21,997 nt of DNA from an uncultured Nocardioides sp. (GTDB lineage Bacteria > Actinomycetota > Actinomycetes > Propionibacteriales > Nocardioidaceae), in NCBI RefSeq assembly GCF_946885725.1, contig NZ_CAMPGZ010000049.1, positions 1 through 21,997 of the forward strand. The letters are read 5' to 3'. Under the pieces are notes generated by a model. It saw nothing but the letters and a program-made list of their open reading frames with translations, did no database searches and was not told the origin of the DNA. The position numbers and the translations under genes were made by a program. Below, one piece after another: positions 1-7,178 of this stretch (the stretch's first letter is position 1; every line of letters begins with the position of its first letter).

Positions 1-463
1 CGTGCTTGATGCACTGCTGGTAGAGCGTCTGCAGGATCATGTGGCCGGTGCGGTCGGCCGCGAAGCACGACCGTCGTACGGCGGCCTCGCCGTGGTTGCG
101 CGTGTGGCCGCCGAAGCGGCGCTGGTCGATCCGGCCCTCTTCGGTGCGGTTGAAGGGCAGCCCCATCTTCTCCAGGTCGAGGACCGCGTCGATGGCCTCC
201 TTGGCCATCACCTCGGCGGCGTCCTGGTCGACGAGGTAGTCACCGCCCTTGACCGTGTCGAAGGTGTGCCACTCCCAGTTGTCCTCCTCGACGTTGGCGA
301 GGGCGGCGCACATGCCGCCCTGGGCCGCGCCGGTGTGGGAGCGGGTCGGGTAGAGCTTGGTGAGGACCGCCGTGCGGGTGCGCTGGCCGGACTCGAGGGC
401 AGCGCGCATGCCGGCGCCACCCGCGCCGACGATGACGACGTCGTACTTGTGGTGCTGAACCAT
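1..463 (-). CDS. sdhA: Succinate dehydrogenase flavoprotein subunit, N-terminal part (runs off window)
   Basis: This is the catalytic flavoprotein of respiratory complex II, which oxidises succinate to fumarate on the cytoplasmic face of the membrane. Only the first 154 codons are inside the window. Visible are the FAD-binding dinucleotide motif [15 protein letters not shown] (residues 9-23) and the stretch [10 protein letters not shown] (41-50), whose His43 corresponds to the histidine that carries the covalent flavin in this family. The downstream [20 protein letters not shown] region is also typical. The ATG start at 463 is preceded by a GAGGGA ribosome binding site 5 nt away. It lies 12 nt after the sdhD stop, so it is the third gene of the sdhCDA operon. 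The iron-sulfur subunit sdhB would be expected just outside the left edge; that is inference. Confidence 0.97.
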   Translation of the reverse strand, partial: MVQHHKYDVVIVGAGGAGMRAALESGQRTRTAVLTKLYPTRSHTGAAQGGMCAALANVEEDNWEWHTFDTVKGGDYLVDQDAAEVMAKEAIDAVLDLEKMGLPFNRTEEGRIDQRRFGGHTRNHGEAAVRRSCFAADRTGHMILQTLYQQCIKH

Positions 464-475
464 GGGATCCCTCGC

Positions 476-907
476 TCAGTTGTTCCGGCAGACGTCGAGC
501 GTGGAGCTCGGGTCGATGCACGGGTCGAAGGTGAAGATCACCAGCGTGCCGAGCACGAGCACGACGAACGCCGAGAAGTACAGCGCCGTCTTGAGCCAGA
601 ACCGGGTCTGCTGCTTGGTGGCGTAGTCGTTGATGATCGTGCGGAGGCCGTTGAGGCCGTGCAGCTCGGCGAGCCAGAGCATCGCCAGGTCCCACACCTG
701 CCAGAACGGGTTGGCCCACTTGCCCGCGACGAACGCGAAGTCGATCGCGTGGATGCCGTCGCCGGTCATCAGGTTGACGAACAGGTGGCCGAAGACGAGC
801 ACCAGCAGCAGCACGCCGGAGGCGCGCATGAACAGCCAGGTGTTCTGCTCGAAGCCCGAGACCCGGCCGACGCGCGACCGGGGGGCCTGGATGGTCGGAG
901 CGCTCAT
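476..907 (-). CDS. sdhD: Succinate dehydrogenase hydrophobic membrane anchor subunit
   Basis: This 143-aa membrane anchor helps bind haem and quinone and holds SdhA/SdhB on the membrane. Three hydrophobic helices are visible, at about residues 24-46, 68-90 and 104-127. His41 (FGHLFVNL) and His83 (ELHGLNGLR) are in the positions where this family places conserved helix histidines. The ATG start overlaps the sdhC stop in a TGATG junction, so translation is probably coupled. The frame stays open far upstream of this start, but that extension overlaps sdhC out of frame and is not coding. The tail contains two cysteines (Cys130 and Cys140) in a short polar segment after the last helix. The sdhC/sdhD assignment follows gene order and size. 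Confidence 0.93.
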   Translation of the reverse strand: MSAPTIQAPRSRVGRVSGFEQNTWLFMRASGVLLLVLVFGHLFVNLMTGDGIHAIDFAFVAGKWANPFWQVWDLAMLWLAELHGLNGLRTIINDYATKQQTRFWLKTALYFSAFVVLVLGTLVIFTFDPCIDPSSTLDVCRNN

Positions 908-1290
908 CAGGCGCCACCTCCGAAGACGTTGGCGAGGTGGCGGATCACGAACGGCACCATCAGCACCGCCCAGATCGCCAGCACGCCCCAGGTCATCTGC
1001 CGCTGGTAGCGCGGGCCCTTCGACCAGAAGTCGACGAGGATGACCCGGATGCCGTTGAGGCCGTGGAAGAGGAAGGCGGCGACGAGGCCGACCTCCATGA
1101 TCCCGACGATGGGGTTCTTGTAGGTCTCGACCGCCGTGTTGTACGCCTCGGGGGAGACCCGGACCATCGAGGTGTCGATGACGTGGGCGAAGAGGAAGAA
1201 GAAGAGCGTGACGCCGGTGATGCGGTGCGCGACCCACGACCACATGCCTTCTCGGCCCCGGTACAGCGTTCCTGCCGGACTGCTGGGCAA
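907..1290 (-). CDS. sdhC: Succinate dehydrogenase cytochrome b556-type subunit
   Basis: This 127-aa cytochrome b subunit is the first gene of the sdh operon. The N-terminal block GTLYRGREGMWSWVAHRITG (residues 7-26) is characteristic of actinobacterial SdhC. Three membrane helices lie at about 24-42, 61-85 and 99-118. His36 (LFAHVID) and His76 (FHGLNGIR) are candidate haem ligands. The chosen start is TTG at 1290, because a GAAAGG ribosome binding site lies 8 nt upstream and the conserved N-terminus begins a few residues later. No better ATG or GTG is available in frame. A TAGAGT -10-like element lies about 45 nt upstream. The gene is transcribed leftward, away from the amidase-proximal repeats. 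Confidence 0.93.
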   Translation of the reverse strand: MPSSPAGTLYRGREGMWSWVAHRITGVTLFFFLFAHVIDTSMVRVSPEAYNTAVETYKNPIVGIMEVGLVAAFLFHGLNGIRVILVDFWSKGPRYQRQMTWGVLAIWAVLMVPFVIRHLANVFGGGA

Positions 1291-1332
1291 GGGAGGAACC
1301 TTTCGGTGAACGACCGGACGGGTAACCCCAGC

Positions 1333-1369
1333 ACTCTATTCCTGGCACTCGGGCCTCGTCGTCGCCAGG
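1333..1369 (-). promoter_or_regulatory. Putative sdhC operon promoter -10 with flanking 6-bp inverted repeat
   Basis: On the minus strand a TAGAGT hexamer (1338-1333) fits the actinobacterial -10 pattern TANNNT. It lies at a reasonable distance for a 5' leader of about 35 nt before sdhC. The matching -35 is not convincing. Just upstream, CCTGGC (1341-1346) and GCCAGG (1364-1369) form an inverted repeat across the expected -35 region. It could be an operator, but nothing identifies a regulator. Confidence 0.3.
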
Positions 1370-1415
1370 GCCTGTGAGATCGATTACCGCACGGTCTCGT
1401 TGCCGAAACTGCCCC

Positions 1416-1473
1416 GGCTGGTCGAGCCTGTCGAGATCACTCACGTCCGGGTGGTCGAGTCAGCGGAGACCAC
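1416..1473. repeat. Pair of short palindromic intergenic repeats (REP-like)
   Basis: Two related units sit between the amidase stop and the sdhC promoter. The first, around 1419-1438, reads GGTCGAGCCTGTCGAGATC and has weakly pairing ends. The second has a perfect 6-bp stem, GTGGTC (1451-1456) with GACCAC (1468-1473). From memory, motifs of the form GGTCTCGACAAGCTCGACC are frequent between genes in Nocardioides-like genomes, so these look like a degenerate copy of a genome-wide repeat. They may also help terminate amidase transcription. The family assignment needs a genome search. Confidence 0.5.
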
Positions 1474-1484
1474 GACGAGCTCAG

Positions 1485-2897
1485 TCAGACGAAGGTCGGG
1501 AACGTCGGCTCCGGCAGCGGCCCGGCCACCCGGTCACGCACGGACTCGTAGCCGTGCGCGATCTCGATCAGCGTCGCCTCGCTCCCGGCCGTGCCCCAGA
1601 ACGACACCGCGACCGGCAGCCCGCCGGCCAGTCCCGAGGGCACCGTCACGAGCGGGTATCCCGCCATCGCCGTCGGCTGCGTGCACGCGCCGGGGTGGTG
1701 CTCGGCGTTGACCAGGTCGATCGGCACGGCCGGTGCGTACGACGGGGTGACCAGCGCGTCGAGATCGTGCGCGCGGAGAACGGCGTCGATGCCCTCGTCG
1801 CGGGCGACCCGCAGGCAGCGCGCCCGCGCGGCGACGTACTCCTGGCTGCCCACAGCCGGGCCGGCCAGCGCCTGATCGAACAGCGACTGGCCGAAGTACT
1901 CGAGCTCGCGGTCGGCGTGGTCGCGGTTGAACGCGACGACCTCCTCGAGGGAGCGGGGTACGTCGCCCGGCCGCGTCGCGAGGTAGTCGCCCAGGCCACT
2001 GCGCAGCTCGGCGAGCAGCACCAGCAGCTCGTCCTCCCAGCCGACGTCCTCCATCGAGGTCAGGTCGGCGCCGTCGACGATCTCGGCGCCCTCGGCCGCG
2101 AGCAGCCCTACCGCGCGCTCGGCGGCCGCGTCGGCGTGAGGCGAGTAGCCCCAGTAGATCTTGCGCGGCACCCCGATCCGCTTGCCCGCCAGTCGCCCGT
2201 CGACGGCGTGCGAGGCGTAGTCCGTGCCGTCACCGGCGAGCACAGTCAGCAGCGCAGCCGCGTCGCGGACGGTGGTCGCCATCGGCCCCGGCGCGTCCTG
2301 GGAGCGGGCGACCGGCACGACGCCGTCGGTCGGCACCAGACCGACCGTCGGCTTGATGCCGACGACTCCGTTGAACGCCGCCGGGCAGGTGATCGAGCCG
2401 TCGGTCTCCGTGCCGATGGCGAACCGCGCCAGCCCTGCGGCCACCGCCGCGCCGCTGCCTGAGGACGACCCGCCCGCGGACCGGTTCAGGCCGTACGGGT
2501 TGCGGGTCAACCCGCCGTACGCGCTCCACCCCGATGTCGACATCCCGTCGCGGATGTTCGCCCACTCGCTGAGGTTGGTCTTCCCGAGCACGACCATGCC
2601 CGCCTCGCGCATCCGACGTACCAGCTCCGCGTCCTGCGACGGGTTCGGCACGTCCGCGAGCGCCAGCGACCCGGCGGTCGTCGTGAGGTCGTGCGTGTCG
2701 ATGTTGTCCTTCACCAGCACCGGCACCCCGTGCAGCGGCCCGCGGGATCGCCCCTCGGCCGCCTCCTCGTCGCGCGCCTCCGCCTGGCCCAGCGCGTCGG
2801 GGTGGATCGTGCACACGGCGTTGGTGTGCACGTCGACGGTGTCGATGCGGTCGAGCAGCTGCTCCACCTGCTCGCGGGACCCAGGGGCGTCAGGCAT
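1485..2897 (-). CDS. Amidase-signature family hydrolase
   Basis: This 470-aa enzyme hydrolyses amide bonds using a Ser-cisSer-Lys triad. The triad is intact: Lys63 in LVKDN, Ser144 in the glycine/serine-rich GGSSSGSG motif, and the nucleophile Ser168 in TDGSITCP. The 24-residue spacing between the two serines matches fatty acid amide hydrolase and malonamidase E2. Length is normal for a free-standing amidase. No GatB or GatC is next to it, and the sequence PLHGVPVLVKDNIDT resembles general amidases as much as GatA, so I do not call it gatA. The substrate is unknown. There is no signal peptide, so it is probably cytoplasmic. The ATG at 2897 lacks a nearby ribosome binding site. A TAGACC hexamer lies 6 nt upstream, so the transcript may be leaderless. 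Confidence 0.92.
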   Translation of the reverse strand: MPDAPGSREQVEQLLDRIDTVDVHTNAVCTIHPDALGQAEARDEEAAEGRSRGPLHGVPVLVKDNIDTHDLTTTAGSLALADVPNPSQDAELVRRMREAGMVVLGKTNLSEWANIRDGMSTSGWSAYGGLTRNPYGLNRSAGGSSSGSGAAVAAGLARFAIGTETDGSITCPAAFNGVVGIKPTVGLVPTDGVVPVARSQDAPGPMATTVRDAAALLTVLAGDGTDYASHAVDGRLAGKRIGVPRKIYWGYSPHADAAAERAVGLLAAEGAEIVDGADLTSMEDVGWEDELLVLLAELRSGLGDYLATRPGDVPRSLEEVVAFNRDHADRELEYFGQSLFDQALAGPAVGSQEYVAARARCLRVARDEGIDAVLRAHDLDALVTPSYAPAVPIDLVNAEHHPGACTQPTAMAGYPLVTVPSGLAGGLPVAVSFWGTAGSEATLIEIAHGYESVRDRVAGPLPEPTFPTFV

Positions 2898-2966
2898 GCA
2901 GTGGGTCTATCACGGGACCTTCCGCCGAGTCGGCGCGTCTTGCCCTCACCCATGCGCCGGGTCGGC

Positions 2967-3030
2967 GACAACGATTCGTCTGCGAACCCTCTGCGCAATT
3001 CACCCCGTAAACCGCAGACGAATCGTTGTC
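2967..3030. repeat. Perfect 18-bp inverted repeat between divergent genes
   Basis: The arms GACAACGATTCGTCTGCG (2967-2984) and CGCAGACGAATCGTTGTC (3013-3030) are exact reverse complements separated by 28 nt. The AT-rich core ACGATTCGT stands out from the GC-rich surroundings. The element lies between the divergently transcribed amidase and acyl-CoA mutase genes, ending about 24 nt before the proposed mutase -35. It could be a regulator-binding site, a structured leader, or a copy of a small non-autonomous repeat. I cannot tell which from one copy. Confidence 0.75.
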
Positions 3031-3053
3031 CGGCCCCAGTGGCACGTCTCACG

Positions 3054-3083
3054 GTGACCGGCGCGGGGCGGTCGCCGTACCCT
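3054..3083 (+). promoter_or_regulatory. Putative leaderless promoter of the acyl-CoA mutase gene
   Basis: GTGACC (3054-3059) as a -35-like element and TACCCT (3078-3083) as a -10 are separated by 18 nt. The -10 ends 7 nt before the ATG at 3091, so transcription is expected to start at or next to the start codon. There is no Shine-Dalgarno sequence between them, which fits a leaderless mRNA. Confidence 0.5.
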
Positions 3084-3090
3084 GCCAGTC

Positions 3091-4677
3091 ATGAGTGAGA
3101 CCGGCGTCACCGAGTCAGGACTGCCTTTCGAGCCGCTGTACGGACCGGAGGCGCTGGAGGGCTTCGACCCGGAGGTGAAGCTCGGGCGGCCGGGGGAGTT
3201 CCCGTTCACCCGGGGCGTGTACCCGTCGATGTACACCGGTCGTCCCTGGACGATGCGGCAGTACGCCGGGTTCGGCACGGCCAAGGAGTCCAACGAGCGC
3301 TACCGGCAGCTCGTGGCCAACGGCACGGGCGGCCTGTCGGTGGCGTTCGACCTGCCGACGCAGATGGGGCACGACTCGGACTCCGAGATCGCGCACGGCG
3401 AGGTCGGCAAGGTCGGGGTCGCGATCGACTCGATCGACGACATGCGGGTGCTGTTCGACGGGCTGCCGCTGGACCAGGTCTCGACGTCGATGACGATCAA
3501 CGCGCCGGCGGCGCTGCTGCTGCTGATGTACCAGCTCGTCGCGGAGGAGAACGGCGTCCCCGGCGACAAGATCACCGGCACGATCCAGAACGACGTGCTC
3601 AAGGAGTACATCGCCCGCGGCACCTACATCTACCCGCCGGCGCACTCGCTGCGGCTGATCACCGACATCTTCGCGTACTGCAAGAGCGAGACGCCGCGCT
3701 GGAACACCATCTCCATCTCCGGTTACCACATGGCAGAGGCGGGCGCGTCGCCCGCGCAGGAGGTGGCGTTCACGCTGGCCGACGGCATCGAGTACGTCCG
3801 CGCCGCGGTCAAGGCCGGCCTCGACGTCAACGAGTTCGCGGCGCGGCTGTCGTTCTTCTTCGTCTCGCGCACCACGATCCTCGAGGAGGTCGCGAAGTTC
3901 CGCGCCGCCCGCCGGATCTGGGCGCAGGTGATGCGCGACGAGTTCGGCGCCACCAACCCCAAGGCGCAGACGCTGCGCTTCCACACCCAGACCGCCGGCG
4001 TGCAGCTCACCGCGCAGCAGCCCGAGGTCAACCTCGTCCGCGTCGCCATCCAGGCACTGGCCGCGGTCCTCGGCGGCACGCAGTCCCTGCACACCAACGC
4101 GTACGACGAAGCGATCGCGCTGCCGACCGACAAGTCGGCCCGGCTGGCGCTGCGCACGCAGCAGGTCATCGCCTTCGAGACCGACGTGACGAAGACCGTC
4201 GACCCGTTCGCGGGCTCCTACGCGATCGAGAGTCTGACCGACGACCTCGAGGCCGAGGCGCGCAAGCTGATGGCACAGGTCGAGGACCTCGGCGGCGCGG
4301 TCGCGGCGATCGAGAAGGGCTTCCAGAAGAGCGAGATCGAGAAGTCGGCGTACCGCATCGCCCGCGAGATCGACAACGACGAGCGCGTCGTCGTCGGCGT
4401 CAACCGGTTCCGCCTCGACGAGGAGGAGCCCTACGAGCCGCTGCGCGTCGACCCGGCGATCGAGGCGCAGCAGGCCGAGCGGCTCGCCAAGCTGCGGGCC
4501 GAGCGCGACAACGACGCGGTCCAGAAGCACCTGGCCGAGCTGCGGCAGGCCGCTGAGGGCAACGACAACGTGCTGTACCCGATGAAGGAGGCGCTGCGCG
4601 CCCGCGCCACCGTCGGCGAGGTGTGCAACGCGCTGCGCGACGTGTGGGGCGTCTACGTCCCGCCGGACGCCTTCTAG
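3091..4677 (+). CDS. Adenosylcobalamin-dependent acyl-CoA mutase large subunit, methylmalonyl-CoA type
   Basis: This 528-aa protein is the substrate-binding TIM-barrel half of a split B12 mutase. It probably interconverts methylmalonyl-CoA and succinyl-CoA. Family blocks include [18 protein letters not shown] (51-68), [11 protein letters not shown] (81-91), [20 protein letters not shown] (163-182) and [12 protein letters not shown] (208-219). Tyr58 and Arg176 align with Tyr89 and Arg207 of the Propionibacterium enzyme. Isobutyryl-CoA mutase has Phe and Gln there, so a carboxylated substrate is favoured. His213 aligns with the active-site His244. Ethylmalonyl-CoA mutase is less likely because the AIDSIDDM and SGYHM blocks are of the methylmalonyl type. 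The C-terminal cobalamin-binding domain is absent, and no small subunit or MeaB chaperone lies nearby. It must therefore pair with a B12 subunit encoded elsewhere. The start looks leaderless. Confidence 0.93.
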   Translation: MSETGVTESGLPFEPLYGPEALEGFDPEVKLGRPGEFPFTRGVYPSMYTGRPWTMRQYAGFGTAKESNERYRQLVANGTGGLSVAFDLPTQMGHDSDSEIAHGEVGKVGVAIDSIDDMRVLFDGLPLDQVSTSMTINAPAALLLLMYQLVAEENGVPGDKITGTIQNDVLKEYIARGTYIYPPAHSLRLITDIFAYCKSETPRWNTISISGYHMAEAGASPAQEVAFTLADGIEYVRAAVKAGLDVNEFAARLSFFFVSRTTILEEVAKFRAARRIWAQVMRDEFGATNPKAQTLRFHTQTAGVQLTAQQPEVNLVRVAIQALAAVLGGTQSLHTNAYDEAIALPTDKSARLALRTQQVIAFETDVTKTVDPFAGSYAIESLTDDLEAEARKLMAQVEDLGGAVAAIEKGFQKSEIEKSAYRIAREIDNDERVVVGVNRFRLDEEEPYEPLRVDPAIEAQQAERLAKLRAERDNDAVQKHLAELRQAAEGNDNVLYPMKEALRARATVGEVCNALRDVWGVYVPPDAF

Positions 4678-4692
4678 GACATATTGGGGGGC

Positions 4693-5307
4693 GTGACCCG
4701 CGCCCCCGCCGTCGCCGCGCTGCTGCTCGCGGTCGCCGGCTGCGGCGGTGCGGACACGCCGGCGGAGCCCGCGACGAGTCCGGTCGCGCCGACACCGACC
4801 GCGACCGAGACGACGGAAGCCGCGAGCGAGGCGCCGTCCCCGCCGCCCCGCGGCAGCTTCGTCGAGGACGACTCGGTCGACGCCTCGGCCGGCGAGGTAG
4901 CCGTCACCGACCCCACCGCGATGGCGGTCGTCGACGCGTTCGTCCGCTACACCCAGGTCCGGCTCGAGGCGTTCAACCGCGCCGAGGTCGACCCCGCCGC
5001 CCTCGCGGAGGTCGCGACCGGCGACGCGATGACCCAGGTGACGTCGTACGTCGACCGCCTGGCGCGCCGCGGCGAGCACGTCGTCGGCAGCGTGGTCGTC
5101 AACGTCGACGCAGTCGACGTCGAGGGCACCCGCGCGACGCTCGACACCTGCATGCAGAACTCCTCGGTCGACGTCGACGAGTCCGGACGCGTCGTCGAGA
5201 AGGGCGCCCCCGCGGCGTACCTCGGTCGCGTCGACGCCGTGCAGGTCACCTCCGACACCTGGGTGGTCGCCGACGTCACCGTGGACTTCGCGGAGGCCTG
5301 CCCGTGA
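4693..5307 (+). CDS. Lipoprotein of unknown function, first of a tandem paralogous pair
   Basis: This 204-aa predicted lipoprotein has a short signal peptide and a lipobox, VAGC, with the lipidated Cys17. A Pro/Thr/Glu-rich linker follows (about 20-55), then a globular domain from about residue 65. The domain contains VRLEAFNRAEVDPAALAEVA, a region around DTCMQNSSVDVD with Cys153, and a terminal Cys203. The two cysteines are conserved in the next gene and may form a disulfide. The helix-then-strand pattern resembles the small NTF2-like lipoproteins of actinobacteria, which is only an inference. I chose the GTG at 4693. It has a G-run directly in front and a CATATT -10-like element ending 7 nt upstream, so it may be leaderless. 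A TTG at 4684 is an in-frame alternative. The gene begins 15 nt after the mutase stop. Confidence 0.8.
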   Translation: MTRAPAVAALLLAVAGCGGADTPAEPATSPVAPTPTATETTEAASEAPSPPPRGSFVEDDSVDASAGEVAVTDPTAMAVVDAFVRYTQVRLEAFNRAEVDPAALAEVATGDAMTQVTSYVDRLARRGEHVVGSVVVNVDAVDVEGTRATLDTCMQNSSVDVDESGRVVEKGAPAAYLGRVDAVQVTSDTWVVADVTVDFAEACP

Positions 5308-5315
5308 GGCACGGC

Positions 5316-5321
5316 TAGGAT
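5316..5321 (+). promoter_or_regulatory. Putative -10 element before the second lipoprotein gene
   Basis: TAGGAT matches the actinobacterial -10 pattern and lies in the 49-nt gap between the two lipoprotein genes. It would give a leader of about 29 nt. No -35 hexamer is recognisable at the right distance, so this is a weak call. Confidence 0.3.
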
Positions 5322-5356
5322 CGCGGCGCACCGTCACCTTCTCGGGGGAGCCGCGC

Positions 5357-5986
5357 GTGAAGAAGCATCTCGGTCCGGCCGTCCTGCTCGCCTGCCTCCT
5401 TCTCGTGCCGCAGGCCTGCTCGTCCGACGAGCCCGCCCGACGCAGCGACGGGATCGAGCTCGGCGGCGACGCCGAGTCATCTGGCAGCAGCGACGAGAGC
5501 GCAGAGGCTGAGCCCACCCGTCCGGCCGCACCGGGTGAGAAGGTCGAGGACTCCGTTCAGGTCACTGCGGGCGAGATCGCGGTCGAGGGTGCCGACGAGC
5601 AGCAGGCGGCCGACGCCCTGGTCCGCTACGTCCGGGTCCGGCTCGAGGCGTTCAACCGGGCCCAGGTGGACCTGCCGGCCTTGGCCGAGGTCGCGATCGG
5701 CGACGCGCTCGCGCAGGTCCGGACCTATGTCGCCGAGCTCCAGCAGCGCAAGCAGCACACGGTCGGCACGATTCGCGTGAACGTGAGCCGGGTGGCCGTC
5801 AAGGGTGCCGCCGCCACGATCCGCACTTGCATGGACAACACGTCCGTCGACGTGGACCGGCGCAACCGCGTGGTCGAGACAGACTCGCCCGCCGCCTACC
5901 TCGGCACCGCGAGGGCGCGTCGCGTCGCCGACGACGCCTGGCTCGTCTCCGACGTCTCGATCCGGTTCACGGACCGCTGCTCGTGA
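5357..5986 (+). CDS. Lipoprotein of unknown function, second of a tandem paralogous pair
   Basis: This 209-aa protein is clearly paralogous to the preceding one. VRLEAFNRAQVDLPALAEVA matches it almost residue for residue, as do the TCMDNTSVDVD block (Cys158), the SPAAYLG motif and the terminal Cys208. The N-terminus is a signal peptide with charged KK followed by a hydrophobic stretch ending at Cys21 (VPQAC). This is a non-ideal lipobox with Pro at -3, so lipidation is likely but not certain. An acidic, Ser-rich linker (about 30-60) separates it from the domain. The GTG start at 5357 has a GGGGGAG ribosome binding site 6 nt upstream. The pair most likely arose by tandem duplication and has diverged considerably outside the shared blocks. 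Function is unknown. Confidence 0.83.
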   Translation: MKKHLGPAVLLACLLLVPQACSSDEPARRSDGIELGGDAESSGSSDESAEAEPTRPAAPGEKVEDSVQVTAGEIAVEGADEQQAADALVRYVRVRLEAFNRAQVDLPALAEVAIGDALAQVRTYVAELQQRKQHTVGTIRVNVSRVAVKGAAATIRTCMDNTSVDVDRRNRVVETDSPAAYLGTARARRVADDAWLVSDVSIRFTDRCS

Positions 5987-6017
5987 CACCGGGGTATCCG
6001 AGACGTCCCGTTTTCCG

Positions 6018-6023
6018 TAATAT
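6018..6023 (+). promoter_or_regulatory. Putative -10 element before the secreted protein gene
   Basis: TAATAT in an AT-rich patch is close to the TATAAT consensus and would give a leader of about 42 nt to the ATG at 6072. The -35 region is not recognisable. The local drop in GC content in the 85-nt gap supports a promoter here. Confidence 0.35.
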
Positions 6024-6071
6024 CTGTCCGTCGCGTGCCGCTCGGGAGCCAGACCAGGGGGACATCTCCGC

Positions 6072-7160
6072 ATGACCAGCAGGACCATCCGATCCTTCGT
6101 CGTGGCGGCGGGTGCTGCCGGCATGCTCGTCGCGTCGTCCGGCGCGGCGCAGGCCGGCGGCTTCGAGGAGGACGGCGCCCTCGTGGCGCGGGCTTCCACC
6201 GTCGTCGTCACGGCCGGCAAGGGTGACCCGATCTCGTCCGGCACCTACACCGTCCCGGTGCCGCCCAAGTGCTGGTGGGAGCCGATCCCGCTGAACTTCG
6301 ACCTCCAGGACGACTTCGACGCCTCGGACCCCGAGCAGTTCCAGGAGTGGTGGGACGAGACGGTCGTGCAGATGCGCGGCCACGCGGCCGCCGGCTACTT
6401 CGCCCTGCCGCCGCGGGAAGAGGTGCGCCGGATCGTCAGGCTGGAGCAGCAGGGCGCCGACTACACCTGGTACTCCCTCGGCGCCCAGGACGGCGTCAAC
6501 TGCGCCGACGAAGGGTTCACCACCAGCCACGGCACCGTCGGCGACGCGTACGGCGGCCAGGGAGCCGGCGAGGCCGCCAACGACAACATCCCGGTGTCGT
6601 ACGCCGCGTTCCCCGCCCACCAGCCGCCGCCGGCCCCGCTGGTCGACGTCGCGGACCTCAGCGAGCGGCTCTGGGACGAGGTCTCGCAGCAGATCGAGGA
6701 CCCGATGGTCGACCGCAACCCGACGATCAACAACCTCGGCGGCGCGACCCTGGTCAACCTGGCCACCTGGTTCTGGGTCGACAACGTCGAGGGCGCCCTC
6801 GCCGAGGACGGCAACATCCACCTCGAAGCACACATCCCGGGCTCGCCCGTGCGCACGACCATCGACGTTGGAACGACGGGCGTCGACATCACCTCGCCGG
6901 CCGGCGCCACCTCGTGCGCGATCGACCAGGCGAAGACCTCCTACGCCCCCGGCGCCTCCGACGGTGACGCCTGCACGGTCGCGTTCGCCAAGGGAAACCG
7001 TGCCGGCTGGCCGGTGACCTCGTCGATCGTGTGGACCGGTGGCTGGGAAGGCGTGCAGGCCAACGGCGAGACCGAGAGCGGCGACCTGTCCGTGTCGCGG
7101 TCGTCGACCACCGACGTACCCGTCTCGGAGTCGCAGGCGCTGGTTCGACAGGTCTCCTGA
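6072..7160 (+). CDS. Secreted protein of unknown function
   Basis: This 362-aa protein has a Sec-type signal peptide (hydrophobic residues about 8-24) with a likely cleavage site after AQA at residue 28. No lipobox and no later membrane segment are visible. The mature protein is rich in tryptophan and acidic residues. It has four cysteines (67, 144, 282, 301) that could form two disulfides. The central block NPTINNLGGATLVNLATWFW (216-235) resembles secreted actinobacterial proteins often labelled ATP/GTP-binding, although I see no P-loop, so that label would not be justified here. The ATG start has an AGGGGGA ribosome binding site 9 nt upstream. It follows the two lipoprotein genes on the same strand and may work with them in the cell envelope. 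No function can be assigned. Confidence 0.82.
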   Translation: MTSRTIRSFVVAAGAAGMLVASSGAAQAGGFEEDGALVARASTVVVTAGKGDPISSGTYTVPVPPKCWWEPIPLNFDLQDDFDASDPEQFQEWWDETVVQMRGHAAAGYFALPPREEVRRIVRLEQQGADYTWYSLGAQDGVNCADEGFTTSHGTVGDAYGGQGAGEAANDNIPVSYAAFPAHQPPPAPLVDVADLSERLWDEVSQQIEDPMVDRNPTINNLGGATLVNLATWFWVDNVEGALAEDGNIHLEAHIPGSPVRTTIDVGTTGVDITSPAGATSCAIDQAKTSYAPGASDGDACTVAFAKGNRAGWPVTSSIVWTGGWEGVQANGETESGDLSVSRSSTTDVPVSESQALVRQVS

Positions 7161-7171
7161 ACGGGTAACCT
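7144..7171 (+). promoter_or_regulatory. Putative leaderless promoter of the M20 amidohydrolase gene
   Basis: TTCGAC (7144-7149) and TAACCT (7166-7171) are separated by 16 nt. The -10 ends exactly 7 nt before the GTG at 7179. The preceding gene's stop codon at 7158-7160 is in the same frame and no other start codon lies between. The GTG start is therefore forced, and its G-rich upstream bases are too close to act as a normal ribosome binding site. Confidence 0.5.
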
Positions 7172-7178
7172 CCGGGGA

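Noticed and set aside
2..1009. 335-aa plus-strand frame over sdhA, sdhD and part of sdhC
   Set aside because: It lies opposite three conserved genes and has no recognisable motif.
908..1444. N-terminal extension of sdhD through sdhC
   Set aside because: The frame is open, but the extension overlaps sdhC in another frame. The conserved SdhD sequence begins at the ATG that overlaps the sdhC stop.
1485..2897. GatA subunit of Glu-tRNA(Gln) amidotransferase
   Set aside because: The triad fits all amidase-signature enzymes, and there is no gatB or gatC neighbour.
3091..4677. Isobutyryl-CoA or ethylmalonyl-CoA mutase identity
   Set aside because: Tyr and Arg at the two specificity positions oppose isobutyryl-CoA mutase. 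The AIDSIDDM and SGYHM blocks and the missing fused B12 domain oppose ethylmalonyl-CoA mutase.
3115..5517. 800-aa open frame on the minus strand across the mutase and first lipoprotein
   Set aside because: It is antisense to two well-supported genes. The translation is a low-complexity mix of Arg, Asp, Val and Leu typical of antisense frames in GC-rich DNA, with no motifs.
6072..7160. ATP/GTP-binding function for the secreted protein
   Set aside because: Similar proteins often carry that label, but there is no Walker A or other nucleotide-binding motif, and the protein has a signal peptide.
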